From Nannocystaceae bacterium (GTDB lineage Bacteria; Myxococcota_A; Polyangia; Nannocystales; Nannocystaceae), in NCBI GenBank assembly GCA_019694555.1, contig JAIBBS010000058.1:1-42190 (forward strand): a stretch of 42,190 bases of DNA, given 5' to 3'. Positions 18,879 to 26,746 of this stretch are shown one piece after another (positions within the stretch are counted from its first letter, which is position 1; every line of letters starts with the position of its first letter). The notes below the pieces were generated by a model that saw only the letters and a list, made by a program, of their open reading frames with translations, was not told the DNA's origin and ran no database searches. The position numbers and the translations under genes were made by a program.

Positions 18879-19763
18879 ATGAACGCACGCCCCGTCGTCG
18901 CCACCGCGCTCGCGCTGGTCCTGGTCGCGCCGACCGTCGCGCGGGGGGCGAACGCGCCGGTGATCGTCGAGCCGACCGACGCGGCGGCACCGACCGCCGA
19001 GGCACCGACCGCCGAGGCACCGACCGCCGAGGCACCGACCGCCGAGGCACCGCCGGTCGACGCGCCGGATACCCGCGACGCGCCCGGCACCAGCGACGCG
19101 CCGAGCACGAACGACGCGACGAGCACGAACGACGCGAGCACCGAGGTCACCACCGCGCCCACGGGCGACGCGTTGTTGGGCCGCATCGAGGGCCGCATCA
19201 CCGCGAGCGAGGCCGCCGGGGTCGGGGTCCCCGGCGCGCGCGTGCGCATCACCTGCACCTGTCTGCCCGAGCCGGTCGAGCTGCACAGCGAGTTCGACGG
19301 ACGCTTCGGGCTGGGCGAGCTGCCACCGGGCGTCTACGTCGTCGCCGTCGATCGCGAGGGCCCCAGCAGCGAGCGCACGATCTCGGTCGAACCCGGCGGT
19401 CGCGCCGAGCTCGAGCTCGCGGTCGCGCCGGCGTCACCGGTGTTCGACCTCGAGCACCACGAGCGGAAGATCGAGCGCGCGGGCCTGATGATCGCGGCCG
19501 GCTCGGTCGCCGCGCTGGGCGGGTTGCTCATGATCGTGGCCGCCGGTGTCGAGGCCAACAAGCCCGAGTGCATGTTCGGACTCGACGACTGCGCCAACGC
19601 GCCGCGGCCCGAGTTCGCACGTGCGCTCGGCATCGCGGGCGGCGTCGTGCTCGCCGGCGGCGCGGCACTGGTGGGCGTCGGCATCGCGCGACGCCACCGA
19701 CTGCGCGCGCAGCTGCGCGGCGACTGGACCTCGATCGGCGTGACGGTCTCGGGCCGCTTCTAG
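18879..19763 (+). CDS. Exported repeat-rich protein with carboxypeptidase-like regulatory domain and two membrane segments
   Basis: 294 residues. An N-terminal signal peptide (VVATALALVLVAPTVARGANA) has no lipobox Cys. A low-complexity region of TAEAP units and then T/N/D-rich phrases runs to about residue 95. A domain at about 98-185 (LLGRIEGRITASE, GVPGARVRITC, DGRFGLGELPPGVYVVAVDREG, ISVEPGG) fits the CarboxypepD_reg-like beta-sandwich pattern. Two hydrophobic segments follow: GLMIAAGSVAALGGLLMIVAAGV and ALGIAGGVVLAGGAALVGVGIA, separated by a short loop with two cysteines. The beta domain should be periplasmic. It follows the FHA membrane protein by 10 bases, so the two may form a transmembrane pair; that is inference. 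Confidence 0.85.
   Translation: MNARPVVATALALVLVAPTVARGANAPVIVEPTDAAAPTAEAPTAEAPTAEAPTAEAPPVDAPDTRDAPGTSDAPSTNDATSTNDASTEVTTAPTGDALLGRIEGRITASEAAGVGVPGARVRITCTCLPEPVELHSEFDGRFGLGELPPGVYVVAVDREGPSSERTISVEPGGRAELELAVAPASPVFDLEHHERKIERAGLMIAAGSVAALGGLLMIVAAGVEANKPECMFGLDDCANAPRPEFARALGIAGGVVLAGGAALVGVGIARRHRLRAQLRGDWTSIGVTVSGRF
18987..19046 (+). repeat. 15-bp tandem repeat coding APTAE
   Basis: Four identical units of GCACCGACCGCCGAG in frame. Identity at DNA level points to recent copying. Confidence 0.92.
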
Positions 19764-19772
19764 TCCGCTGGA

Positions 19773-19789
19773 CGAGTCCCGGGGACTCG
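19773..19789. terminator. Perfect inverted repeat between convergent genes, candidate terminator
   Basis: CGAGTCC, loop CGG, GGACTCG. It lies 10 bases after one stop and 24 bases from the stop of the converging kinase gene. No T-tract. Confidence 0.45.
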
Positions 19790-19812
19790 CCGCCCGTGGT
19801 GAAACCCGGCGG

Positions 19813-22560
19813 CTAGCGGCCCAGCGCAGCGATGCGCTCGCGATCCGCGGCCGCCGCGTTCGCGTCGCCCTGCGACTGGGCCAGCTCCGCGCGCGCGGTC
19901 AGCAGCGCGATCAGGATCTCCCGCGCCTGGCGATCGCCCGCTGCCGCGGAGCGCTCGACCAGCTCGATGCCCGCGTCGTAGGTCACGCGCGCCCCCGCGT
20001 TGTCGCCGGTGAGCGTCTGCACCCACGCCAGCTGCAGGCGCGCGTCGCCGCGATCGGACGCGCGCGGCGAGGGCACGCGGTCGAGCGCTTCGACGGCGCG
20101 CCGGCCGGTGTCCAGCGCCTCGGGGATCCGACCGAGCTCCGCGAGCGCGTACGCCTTCTGCCGGTAGACCCGCCACAGATCGGGATGATTGGGCCCGGCG
20201 GCGAGGAAGATCCGCTCGGCGCGCTCGAGCTCGTCGAGGCCGGTCTTCGCGTCGTTGCTCCACAGCGATGCGGTCGCGAGCTTGAGCAGCGTCGGGCCGA
20301 GCACGAGGTGGTCGGGTCCGAAGCGACGCACCTGCAGCGCGTACGACTCGTTCAACGCCCGTCGCGCGGTGACGAAGTCGCCGCGATCGATCGCGAGCGC
20401 CGCGACGTTGCCCAGCGCGGGCGCGAGCGCGGGGTGATCGGGGCCGTAGGCCTGGCGCAGGTCCTCGACCGCCTGCTGCACCAGGGCGTAGCCGCGGGGG
20501 TCGCCGCGGCGGCCGAGCACGACGCCGAGGATCCCGGTCGCGGCCGCGGCGTCGGGGTGGGTCGGTCCGACCGTGGCGTCGATGACCGCGCGCGCGCCCT
20601 CGATCACCGACTGCGCCTGTTCGAGCTCGCCGACGGTGGACAGCAGCTCGCCCAGCCGCAGCTCGACCAGCGCGACCTCGATCGCGGGCGCGTCCGCGTC
20701 GATCAAGATCGATCGCGCGCGCTGCATCGTCGCGATCGCGGCGGCGAGCTCCCCCGCGGCGGCCTGTGACGATGCGATGGCCTGCAGGGTCTTGGCGCGC
20801 ATCGCCGGCGCCGCACCGCTGCGCGCCGCGAGCGGCTCGCCCCAGCGCGCCCAACCCTGCGCATCGGCGAAGGCGAGCTCCACCGCGCCCAGGGTCCGCA
20901 CCAACGGCCCCAGCCCGCGCAGCGCGGTCTCGTCCTGTCCGGCGGCGAACGCCGCCAGCACCGTCGGCTCGAGCACCGCGATCGCCTCGGCGAACTCGCC
21001 GGTGTCGACCAGGAACGTCCCGCGCCGCACCTCGAGCTCCCGCTGCAGCGCGGCGTCGCCGATCGCGGTGGCCGAGACCGCGGCCTCCTGCAGCAGCGTG
21101 CGCGCGCGATCGAAGCCGTTGACCCGCAGCGCCGCGTCGACGCGCCGCAGCTGCTGCTCGAGCGCGGCCGCAGCCTTGGGTTGCTCGGGATCCGCGGGCT
21201 GTCGCAGCGAGCCCGGATCCGCACACGGCTCGACCGACGGCAGCGCGCGCACGGCCGCGTCGGCCTGCAGCACGGTGTCGACGTCGGGTTCGGAGAACAC
21301 CTCCAGCTGCGCGACGAGGTGATCCAGGCGATCGGCGAGACACGCCTGGCGCCGCTGCAAGAGCGCGGGCGGCTGCACGCGGTGGTGCTCGGCGAGGCAG
21401 GCCTTCGCGCGGCCATCGGCCAAGGCCGCGGCGTACTCGTCGAGCCCGGCGCCGACGCGCGCACCGATGTCGCCGCCCCAGCGATGCGCCGACGCGAACG
21501 CGCGCTGCAGCTCCTCGCGCCGCTCGGCGTTCCACTGCACGTCGATCTCCGCGCGCGCGTCGGCGCACGGGACCGGGGCGTTGCCCACGACGGCGAGCGT
21601 CGTCGCACCCCCGAGCGCCGATGCGCCCAGCACCCACGCCCCGGCGACCACGCGCCGGCGTCGACGTTGGGTCTGTGCGATCGCGTCGAGCAGCGCGTCC
21701 ATCGTGGCGTGGCGGCTCTGCGGTGCGCGGGCGAGGCCACGCGCGACGATGCTGCGCAGCCACGGCGGCAGGCCCTCGAGCGACGCGTCGGGCAGCGGCT
21801 CCTGCTTGACGACCATCAGGCCGGTGATCGACGTCGGCTCGTACACGCGACGCCGCGTCGCCGCCTCGAGCAACGACAGGCAGAAGGCGTACTGATCCGC
21901 CGCCGCGTCGGGCTGTGCACCCTCGAACTGTTCGGGTGCCATGTAGTACGGCGTGCCCACCAGCTCGTCCACGCGCGCGGGCTCACCGTCGTCCGTGCTC
22001 GGCGCGAGCGTGCGACGCTGCAGCCGCGCGAGCCCGAAGTCCGCGACCCGCGGCCGGCCGTCCTTGCCCACGAGCACGTTGGCGGGCTTGAAGTCGCCGT
22101 GGACCAGCCCAGCGGCGTGCGCCGCCGCGAGGCCACGCCCCGCGCCCTCGAACACGTGCACGATCTCGCCGAGATCGAGCGTCGGCCGCTGCCCCAACCA
22201 CTGCCGCAGGTCGGTGCCGTCGACCAGCTCGGTCGCGAGGAAGCCGCGACCGGCGTCGACGCCGACGTCGTGCACGACCACGACGTTGGGATGGTTGAGC
22301 TTCGCGAGCGCGCGGGCCTCGTGCATCAGCCGTCGCAACGCCGCGTCGTCGCCGGTCACCTCGGCCTGGTGCAGCAGCTTGACCGCGACGCGTCGGTCGA
22401 GCTCGGGGTCGTAGGCCGCGAACACCGAGCCCGCGCCGCCCGAGCCCAGGGTCCCGGTGACGACGTAGCGCCCGACCACGGAGCCCGCGCGCAGCTCTGC
22501 AGCCGCCGCCGACCCCGGCTCGGTCGTCGCCATCGGCGACGTCGGGGCGTCCATGGACAT
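19813..22560 (-). CDS. Membrane Ser/Thr protein kinase with C-terminal TPR region
   Basis: 915 residues from ATG 22560. The kinase domain spans about 31-295: GSGGAGSVF, Lys61, HGDFKPAN at 154-161, DFG at 174-176, GTPYYMAPEQ. The HRD arginine is replaced by Gly, so this is a non-RD kinase; the catalytic Asp156 is kept. A basic stretch RRRRR leads into one membrane segment at about 304-326. The remaining 590 residues are helical and TPR-like (for example HPDAAAATGILGVVLGRRG, GPDHPALAPALGNVAALAIDRGDF, GPDHLVLGPTLLKLA). It is divergent from an FHA/sigma-54 activator across 41 bases, a natural partner. The open frame extends to 22629, but that would run into the activator gene; ATG 22554 is another option. 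Confidence 0.93.
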   Translation of the reverse strand: MSMDAPTSPMATTEPGSAAAAELRAGSVVGRYVVTGTLGSGGAGSVFAAYDPELDRRVAVKLLHQAEVTGDDAALRRLMHEARALAKLNHPNVVVVHDVGVDAGRGFLATELVDGTDLRQWLGQRPTLDLGEIVHVFEGAGRGLAAAHAAGLVHGDFKPANVLVGKDGRPRVADFGLARLQRRTLAPSTDDGEPARVDELVGTPYYMAPEQFEGAQPDAAADQYAFCLSLLEAATRRRVYEPTSITGLMVVKQEPLPDASLEGLPPWLRSIVARGLARAPQSRHATMDALLDAIAQTQRRRRRVVAGAWVLGASALGGATTLAVVGNAPVPCADARAEIDVQWNAERREELQRAFASAHRWGGDIGARVGAGLDEYAAALADGRAKACLAEHHRVQPPALLQRRQACLADRLDHLVAQLEVFSEPDVDTVLQADAAVRALPSVEPCADPGSLRQPADPEQPKAAAALEQQLRRVDAALRVNGFDRARTLLQEAAVSATAIGDAALQRELEVRRGTFLVDTGEFAEAIAVLEPTVLAAFAAGQDETALRGLGPLVRTLGAVELAFADAQGWARWGEPLAARSGAAPAMRAKTLQAIASSQAAAGELAAAIATMQRARSILIDADAPAIEVALVELRLGELLSTVGELEQAQSVIEGARAVIDATVGPTHPDAAAATGILGVVLGRRGDPRGYALVQQAVEDLRQAYGPDHPALAPALGNVAALAIDRGDFVTARRALNESYALQVRRFGPDHLVLGPTLLKLATASLWSNDAKTGLDELERAERIFLAAGPNHPDLWRVYRQKAYALAELGRIPEALDTGRRAVEALDRVPSPRASDRGDARLQLAWVQTLTGDNAGARVTYDAGIELVERSAAAGDRQAREILIALLTARAELAQSQGDANAAAADRERIAALGR

Positions 22561-22570
22561 GCCTGCGCCG

Positions 22571-22580
22571 AGTATAGGAT
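22571..22580. promoter_or_regulatory. Overlapping divergent -10 elements of the kinase and FHA activator genes
   Basis: On the minus strand TATACT (22576-22571) matches 5 of 6 positions of TATAAT and lies 10 bases before kinase ATG 22560. On the plus strand TAGGAT (22575-22580) lies 21 bases before GTG 22602. The two overlap, so polymerase could probably occupy only one direction at a time. Confidence 0.4.
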
Positions 22581-22601
22581 CCTTGGCCGACGACGACGAA
22601 G

Positions 22602-23930
22602 GTGCCCACGCCGCAGGATCCCGACGCAACCCGCCGCGCCGACGCCGTCGACGACGATCCGCCGCGCCTGGTGGTGCTGACGGACGCGGGCGCGTCCTAC
22701 GTCCCGCTGCCGCCGGCCGGCGCGCTGCGGATCGGCCGCGGCGAGGACGTCGACGTGCGCATCGATCACGAGTCGGTGTCGCGGCGACACGCGGTGCTCA
22801 CGGTCGGCCCGCCGTGGCTGATCGAGGATCTGGGCAGCAGCAACGGCACCAAGGTCGCCGGCATCCGGCTCGCGCCCCACGTGGCGACCGCGGTCGCGCC
22901 CGGCGATCCGATCGAGCTGGGCACCATCACGCTGCTGCTGCAGGCGCCCGCGCCCCGCGACGCGCCGGTGCGCGTGGCCGGGCGCAGTCTGCCCGCGAGC
23001 GCGGCGCTGCTGCCCAAGGTCGCGACCAGCGACATCAACGTGCTGCTGCTGGGCGAGACCGGCGTGGGCAAGGAGGTCATGGCGCGGCGGATCCACGAGG
23101 CCTCGCGCCGCGCCGATGGCCCGCTGGTCGCGATCAACTGCGGCGCAGTGCCGGAGAACCTCATCGAGAGCGAGCTGTTCGGACACGAGGCCGGCGCCTT
23201 CACGGGCGCGTCGAAGACCAAACCCGGCCTGCTCGAGTCCGCCGCGGGCGGGACGCTCTTCCTCGACGAGGTCGGCGAGCTGCCGGCGGCGGCGCAGGTC
23301 AAGCTGCTGCGTGTGCTCGAGGATCGCAAGGTCCAGCGCGTCGGCAGCGTGACCGCGCGGGTGCTCGACGTGCGCTTCGTCGCCGCGACCCACCGCGACC
23401 TGCGGGTCGACGTCGCCGCCGGACGCTTTCGCCAGGACCTCTACTACCGACTGTCGGGCATCACGCTGGCGATCGCGCCGCTGCGCGAGCGCCTGGGTGA
23501 GCTGCCCGCGCTGGTCGAGCAGTTCGTGCAACAGGCGGCCGCACGCATGGGCACCGACGCGCCCGCGATCGCACCCGCGACGATCACGGCCCTGCGCGCG
23601 CACCCGTGGCCGGGCAACATCCGCGAGCTCCGCAACGTCATCGACCGCGCGATGGTGCTGTGCGACACGCCGATGCTGCTGCCCAGCCACGTCGTGCTCG
23701 ACGAGCCGCCGTCGACGCCCGACGCACCCGCGGTGGCCGCGGCGCCCAGCGCCCCGCCGGCCGCGCCGACGCCCGAGAACGACGAGCGTGCGCGCATCCT
23801 CGCGGCCCTGCAGCAGTGCGCCGGCAATCAGACGCGCGCCGCGGAGCTGCTGGGCATCGCGCGCAAGACCCTCGGGCTCAAGATGGATGCGCTGGGCATC
23901 CCGCGGCCGCAGAAGTCGCGGTCCGACTGA
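22602..23930 (+). CDS. Sigma-54-dependent transcriptional activator with N-terminal FHA domain
   Basis: 442 residues. FHA domain at about 43-113 ([30 protein letters not shown], all conserved). AAA+ domain at about 125-360: Walker A GETGVGKE at 151-158, GAFTGA at 198-203, Walker [12 protein letters not shown] at 216-226, [10 protein letters not shown] at 336-345. After an Ala/Pro-rich linker a Fis-type helix-turn-helix lies at about 393-432 ([20 protein letters not shown]). It should activate sigma-54 promoters after binding a phosphothreonine site. The divergent Ser/Thr kinase 41 bases away is the likely input. GTG 22602 gives the whole FHA domain. Same architecture as 411-1769, but the linker and HTH differ, so it is not a fresh duplicate. 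Confidence 0.94.
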   Translation: MPTPQDPDATRRADAVDDDPPRLVVLTDAGASYVPLPPAGALRIGRGEDVDVRIDHESVSRRHAVLTVGPPWLIEDLGSSNGTKVAGIRLAPHVATAVAPGDPIELGTITLLLQAPAPRDAPVRVAGRSLPASAALLPKVATSDINVLLLGETGVGKEVMARRIHEASRRADGPLVAINCGAVPENLIESELFGHEAGAFTGASKTKPGLLESAAGGTLFLDEVGELPAAAQVKLLRVLEDRKVQRVGSVTARVLDVRFVAATHRDLRVDVAAGRFRQDLYYRLSGITLAIAPLRERLGELPALVEQFVQQAAARMGTDAPAIAPATITALRAHPWPGNIRELRNVIDRAMVLCDTPMLLPSHVVLDEPPSTPDAPAVAAAPSAPPAAPTPENDERARILAALQQCAGNQTRAAELLGIARKTLGLKMDALGIPRPQKSRSD

Positions 23931-23978
23931 CAGACCGACGACACGTGCGGACGCGTGCTGCTCGCGAAGCGACCGGCA

Positions 23979-24002
23979 GGTCCTGTGCATGCACGCAGGA
24001 CC
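23979..24002. terminator. Inverted repeat between convergent genes, candidate bidirectional terminator
   Basis: GGTCCTG and CAGGACC form a perfect 7-bp stem, extended by a T-G and a G-C pair around a 6-base loop. It lies 49 bases after the activator stop and 17 bases from the stop of the converging JmjC gene. No T-tract. Confidence 0.45.
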
Positions 24003-24018
24003 ACGCGCGAGCGCGCGC

Positions 24019-25251
24019 TCACGCGCCGGCGTCCCCGAGATCGATCAGCAAGCCGACCTCGAGCAGCTGCGACAACAGCTCACGCGCCTGATCCCACTGC
24101 AGGCCCGGATCCCACTGCAGCACCGCGTCGGCGCGGAAGCGGGGATTCGCGGCGAGCTGGTCGAGCCAGCGCTGCGCGCTGCTGGGCAGCTCCAGCTCGC
24201 CGCCGGCGAACAGCACGTGGATGCGTCCAGGCACGCCCTCGTGCATGCGTGGGTCGGCCACGACGACGAAGCCCGGTCCGTCCGCGTGCGCGAGCAGGTG
24301 ATGCCGTCGCACCGGCCGTGGCTGCGCGCCGGGCCCGATCGCACCGGCGACCGCCGCCATGCCCCACGCACGCTGCAGCAAGACCTCGTCGACCTCGCGC
24401 ACCAACGCGCCCAGCTCGCGCGCGCAGCGGGCCAGCGCCTCGGCGACCGCGGCCGGCACCGCGCCGGCGCCCGCGTTGCCGCGCACGAGATCGGCGCGCC
24501 AGTGCGGCCGCATCGCGAGCTCCTGCTCGAGCACCGCGAGCACCATCCGCAGCGCGGGCGCGCGCGGCGGGCTCAGGCTCACCGCGACGCTGTCCTCGAG
24601 CGCGACGGTGCCATGCCACGCACCGGGCGGCACGTACAGGCAATCGCCGGGCTCGAGCACGAGCTCGCGCAACGACGATGGCTCGGGCGCCGCGATCGGC
24701 TCGCCGTCGTCGCCGAGGATCGGATCCCCTTCGCGCGGGAACGTGTGCACCGCACGCCCGTGTTCGAGCTTGCCGCCCGCCAGCGGCGCGGCCACGACCG
24801 CATCACCGACGCGCCAGCGCTTGCGCCCGCGCAGCTGCAGCACCAACACGTGGTGCGCGTCCATGTGCAGCGCGAAGCCCGAGCCCGGCGGCGAGGCGTA
24901 GAGCTTGCCGAACGCCGGCTCGAGCAGCGACGGCACCCACGCGCCCAGCTCGGCCAGCAGCGGCGCGAGCTCCGGCCACGCCGAGCACTGCGCGCACACG
25001 GTGCGGCCGTGCGCGAGCGCCTCGTCGATCGCCGCGGGCACGATGGGACCTTGGTGCTGACGTCCGTCTGCGTCGATGCTCGCGGCATCGACCGCGTCCA
25101 GAGCCTCGCGCGCGTCCCAGCGCGCGAGCACGCCCGCGGCAGGCAACACCTCCGCGGCGCGCCAGTGCACGACGTGACGACCGAAGTGCTGCGCCAGCAG
25201 CTCGGTCACGGTCGGCGCGCGCAGCCGTTCGAACGATGCCGGCGCGTTCAT
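24019..25251 (-). CDS. JmjC/cupin-domain oxygenase (RoxA/ROX-like)
   Basis: 410 residues. The JmjC core has the iron-binding triad: H129 and D131 in the HMDAHH block and H213 in PPGAWHGT. PGDCLYVPPGAWHGTVAL is the classic second-histidine strand, and HHVLVLQLRGRKRWRV the preceding strand with its basic residues. Such proteins are Fe(II)/2-oxoglutarate oxygenases; bacterial relatives (ROX type) hydroxylate ribosomal proteins. The rest is helical and less conserved, with a C-terminal winged-helix-like part. Two cysteines in VCAQCSAW are of unknown role. Its ATG overlaps the stop of the DUF1552 gene (ATGA), so it is coupled to an export module, which is unexpected for a cytoplasmic enzyme. No signal peptide is seen. 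Substrate unknown. Confidence 0.85.
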   Translation of the reverse strand: MNAPASFERLRAPTVTELLAQHFGRHVVHWRAAEVLPAAGVLARWDAREALDAVDAASIDADGRQHQGPIVPAAIDEALAHGRTVCAQCSAWPELAPLLAELGAWVPSLLEPAFGKLYASPPGSGFALHMDAHHVLVLQLRGRKRWRVGDAVVAAPLAGGKLEHGRAVHTFPREGDPILGDDGEPIAAPEPSSLRELVLEPGDCLYVPPGAWHGTVALEDSVAVSLSPPRAPALRMVLAVLEQELAMRPHWRADLVRGNAGAGAVPAAVAEALARCARELGALVREVDEVLLQRAWGMAAVAGAIGPGAQPRPVRRHHLLAHADGPGFVVVADPRMHEGVPGRIHVLFAGGELELPSSAQRWLDQLAANPRFRADAVLQWDPGLQWDQARELLSQLLEVGLLIDLGDAGA

Positions 25252-26744
25252 CCAATCAGTCCGGGCACCACGCCGCTGATCTCACCCAGGGTGTCGGTGT
25301 CCAAGCCGACCGCCTGCATTGCACAGACCAACGCGTTGGCCGGGTGCAGCCCCGGTGCCGCGAGGTGCACGCCCGGCACCAGACCGCCGGTGCGTCCGCC
25401 GACCAGCGCGACCATGTTCTCGCTCGAGTGCGCGTGGCCGTCCTGACCGGACTCGGGGTCGAAGCCGTAGCCGCCCTCGAACAGCAGCACCAGCGCGGTG
25501 TGATCGAGCAGCGACGAACCGTCGAGCTCCTGCGTGTCGCGCAGCAGCGCGATCAGCCGCGCGAAGTGCTTGACGTGCCAGCCGACCGCGTCGGCGTGAT
25601 CGGCCGCGGTGACCGAGCCGTGGCTGAGCTCGTGCATGTCGCTGCCGGCGCCCGACAGCGGCTTCATGTTCAGGAAGGTCTGATCCATGGTCATGCGGAT
25701 CGCGGCCACGCGCGACAGGTCGCACGCGAACGCCATGCGGACCATGTCCATGATCGCGGTCGCGCGCTGCTCCTCGCCGCTGTAGCCGGCGGTCTCGGTG
25801 TAGTCGAGGTTGCCCTCGGCGTCGGTGCCGTGGGGATCGCCGATGGGCGGATCGTCGCCGGGATCGGGCGGCAGCTCGCACGCACCGGTGGTCGGCGGCG
25901 GCATCGCGTCGAGGCGTTGCTCGAACGCGGCCAGCTCGTCGAAGTGCTGCTCCATGCGCATGCGGTCGTAGCCCGACAGCCGCGGCAGCAGGTTGCTGGT
26001 GCGCACGCGCAGCGTGTCGAGCACGCTGCGTCGGCGCGCGAGCAGGCGCTGGGCCGCCAGCGCGTCGGCGGGATCGGGCGGCACGAAGCCGCTGAACAGC
26101 GACATGTACGCCAGCCGCGGGCTCGCGATGGGATCGATGCCGACGATGTTGCCGCCGCGATCCTGCTGCCACGACACCCGCGCGGAGTCGCCGTCGCCAC
26201 CGTTGGCGCCGACGTAGTTCACGGCCTGCACGCGGTAGCTCAGCGAGCGGTGCACGGTGTCCCCGGCGATGGCGTCGGCGACCAGCTGATCCGCAGAGGG
26301 TCCGCGCGCGGGGTTGTAGCGCGTGGCCTCGCCGCGCACGCCCGAGACCGAGGGGCCCACGGTGTTGTAGTGGAACTCGGGCGAGCGTCCGCCCGGCGGT
26401 GGCGTGGCGCCGACCGAGTCGGCCCACGGGATCGACAGACCCGTGACGATCGAGACCTCGTCGCGCACGTCGAAGCCGCTGCCGCCGTAGCTCAGCGCGT
26501 CGGTGCCCAGCGGTGCGAGCGCGCGCGGCAGGTCGTAGCCGGCGCCGGTCGTGCTGGGCACGATCTGCTGGCCTTCGCCGTCGCGGCCGGTCGACAGGCC
26601 GCAGTAGACCATGACGAAGCGTTTGATCGCTCCGGCACCGCCGGCGCGCGCGCGCAGCGGTGCGGTGAGCTCGAGCGCCGGCATCGCCAGCACCGCGGTT
26701 CCGGCGGCGCGCAGCAGCGCACGTCGTTGCAGCATGATGGCCAT
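25248..26744 (-). CDS. DUF1552 protein, Tat-type export signal
   Basis: 498 residues. The N-terminus LQRRALLRAAGTAVLAMPALE is a Tat-like signal and typical of DUF1552 proteins. Family features follow: KRFVMVYCGLSTGRDGEG, a long region naming Cys and Asp-rich loops, DMVRMAFACDLSRVAAIRM, DMHELSHG, and a C-terminal VALVGGRTGGLVPGVHLAA. DUF1552 belongs near the DUF1501/alkaline-phosphatase-like group, and its enzyme activity is not established. It is usually encoded next to a DUF1592 protein, as here (2-base gap upstream). ATG 26744 is used; ATG 26735 would also keep the signal. Exported partner of the cytochrome-like lipoprotein; the downstream JmjC gene overlaps its stop. Confidence 0.93.
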   Translation of the reverse strand: MAIMLQRRALLRAAGTAVLAMPALELTAPLRARAGGAGAIKRFVMVYCGLSTGRDGEGQQIVPSTTGAGYDLPRALAPLGTDALSYGGSGFDVRDEVSIVTGLSIPWADSVGATPPPGGRSPEFHYNTVGPSVSGVRGEATRYNPARGPSADQLVADAIAGDTVHRSLSYRVQAVNYVGANGGDGDSARVSWQQDRGGNIVGIDPIASPRLAYMSLFSGFVPPDPADALAAQRLLARRRSVLDTLRVRTSNLLPRLSGYDRMRMEQHFDELAAFEQRLDAMPPPTTGACELPPDPGDDPPIGDPHGTDAEGNLDYTETAGYSGEEQRATAIMDMVRMAFACDLSRVAAIRMTMDQTFLNMKPLSGAGSDMHELSHGSVTAADHADAVGWHVKHFARLIALLRDTQELDGSSLLDHTALVLLFEGGYGFDPESGQDGHAHSSENMVALVGGRTGGLVPGVHLAAPGLHPANALVCAMQAVGLDTDTLGEISGVVPGLIG

Positions 26745-26746
26745 GG

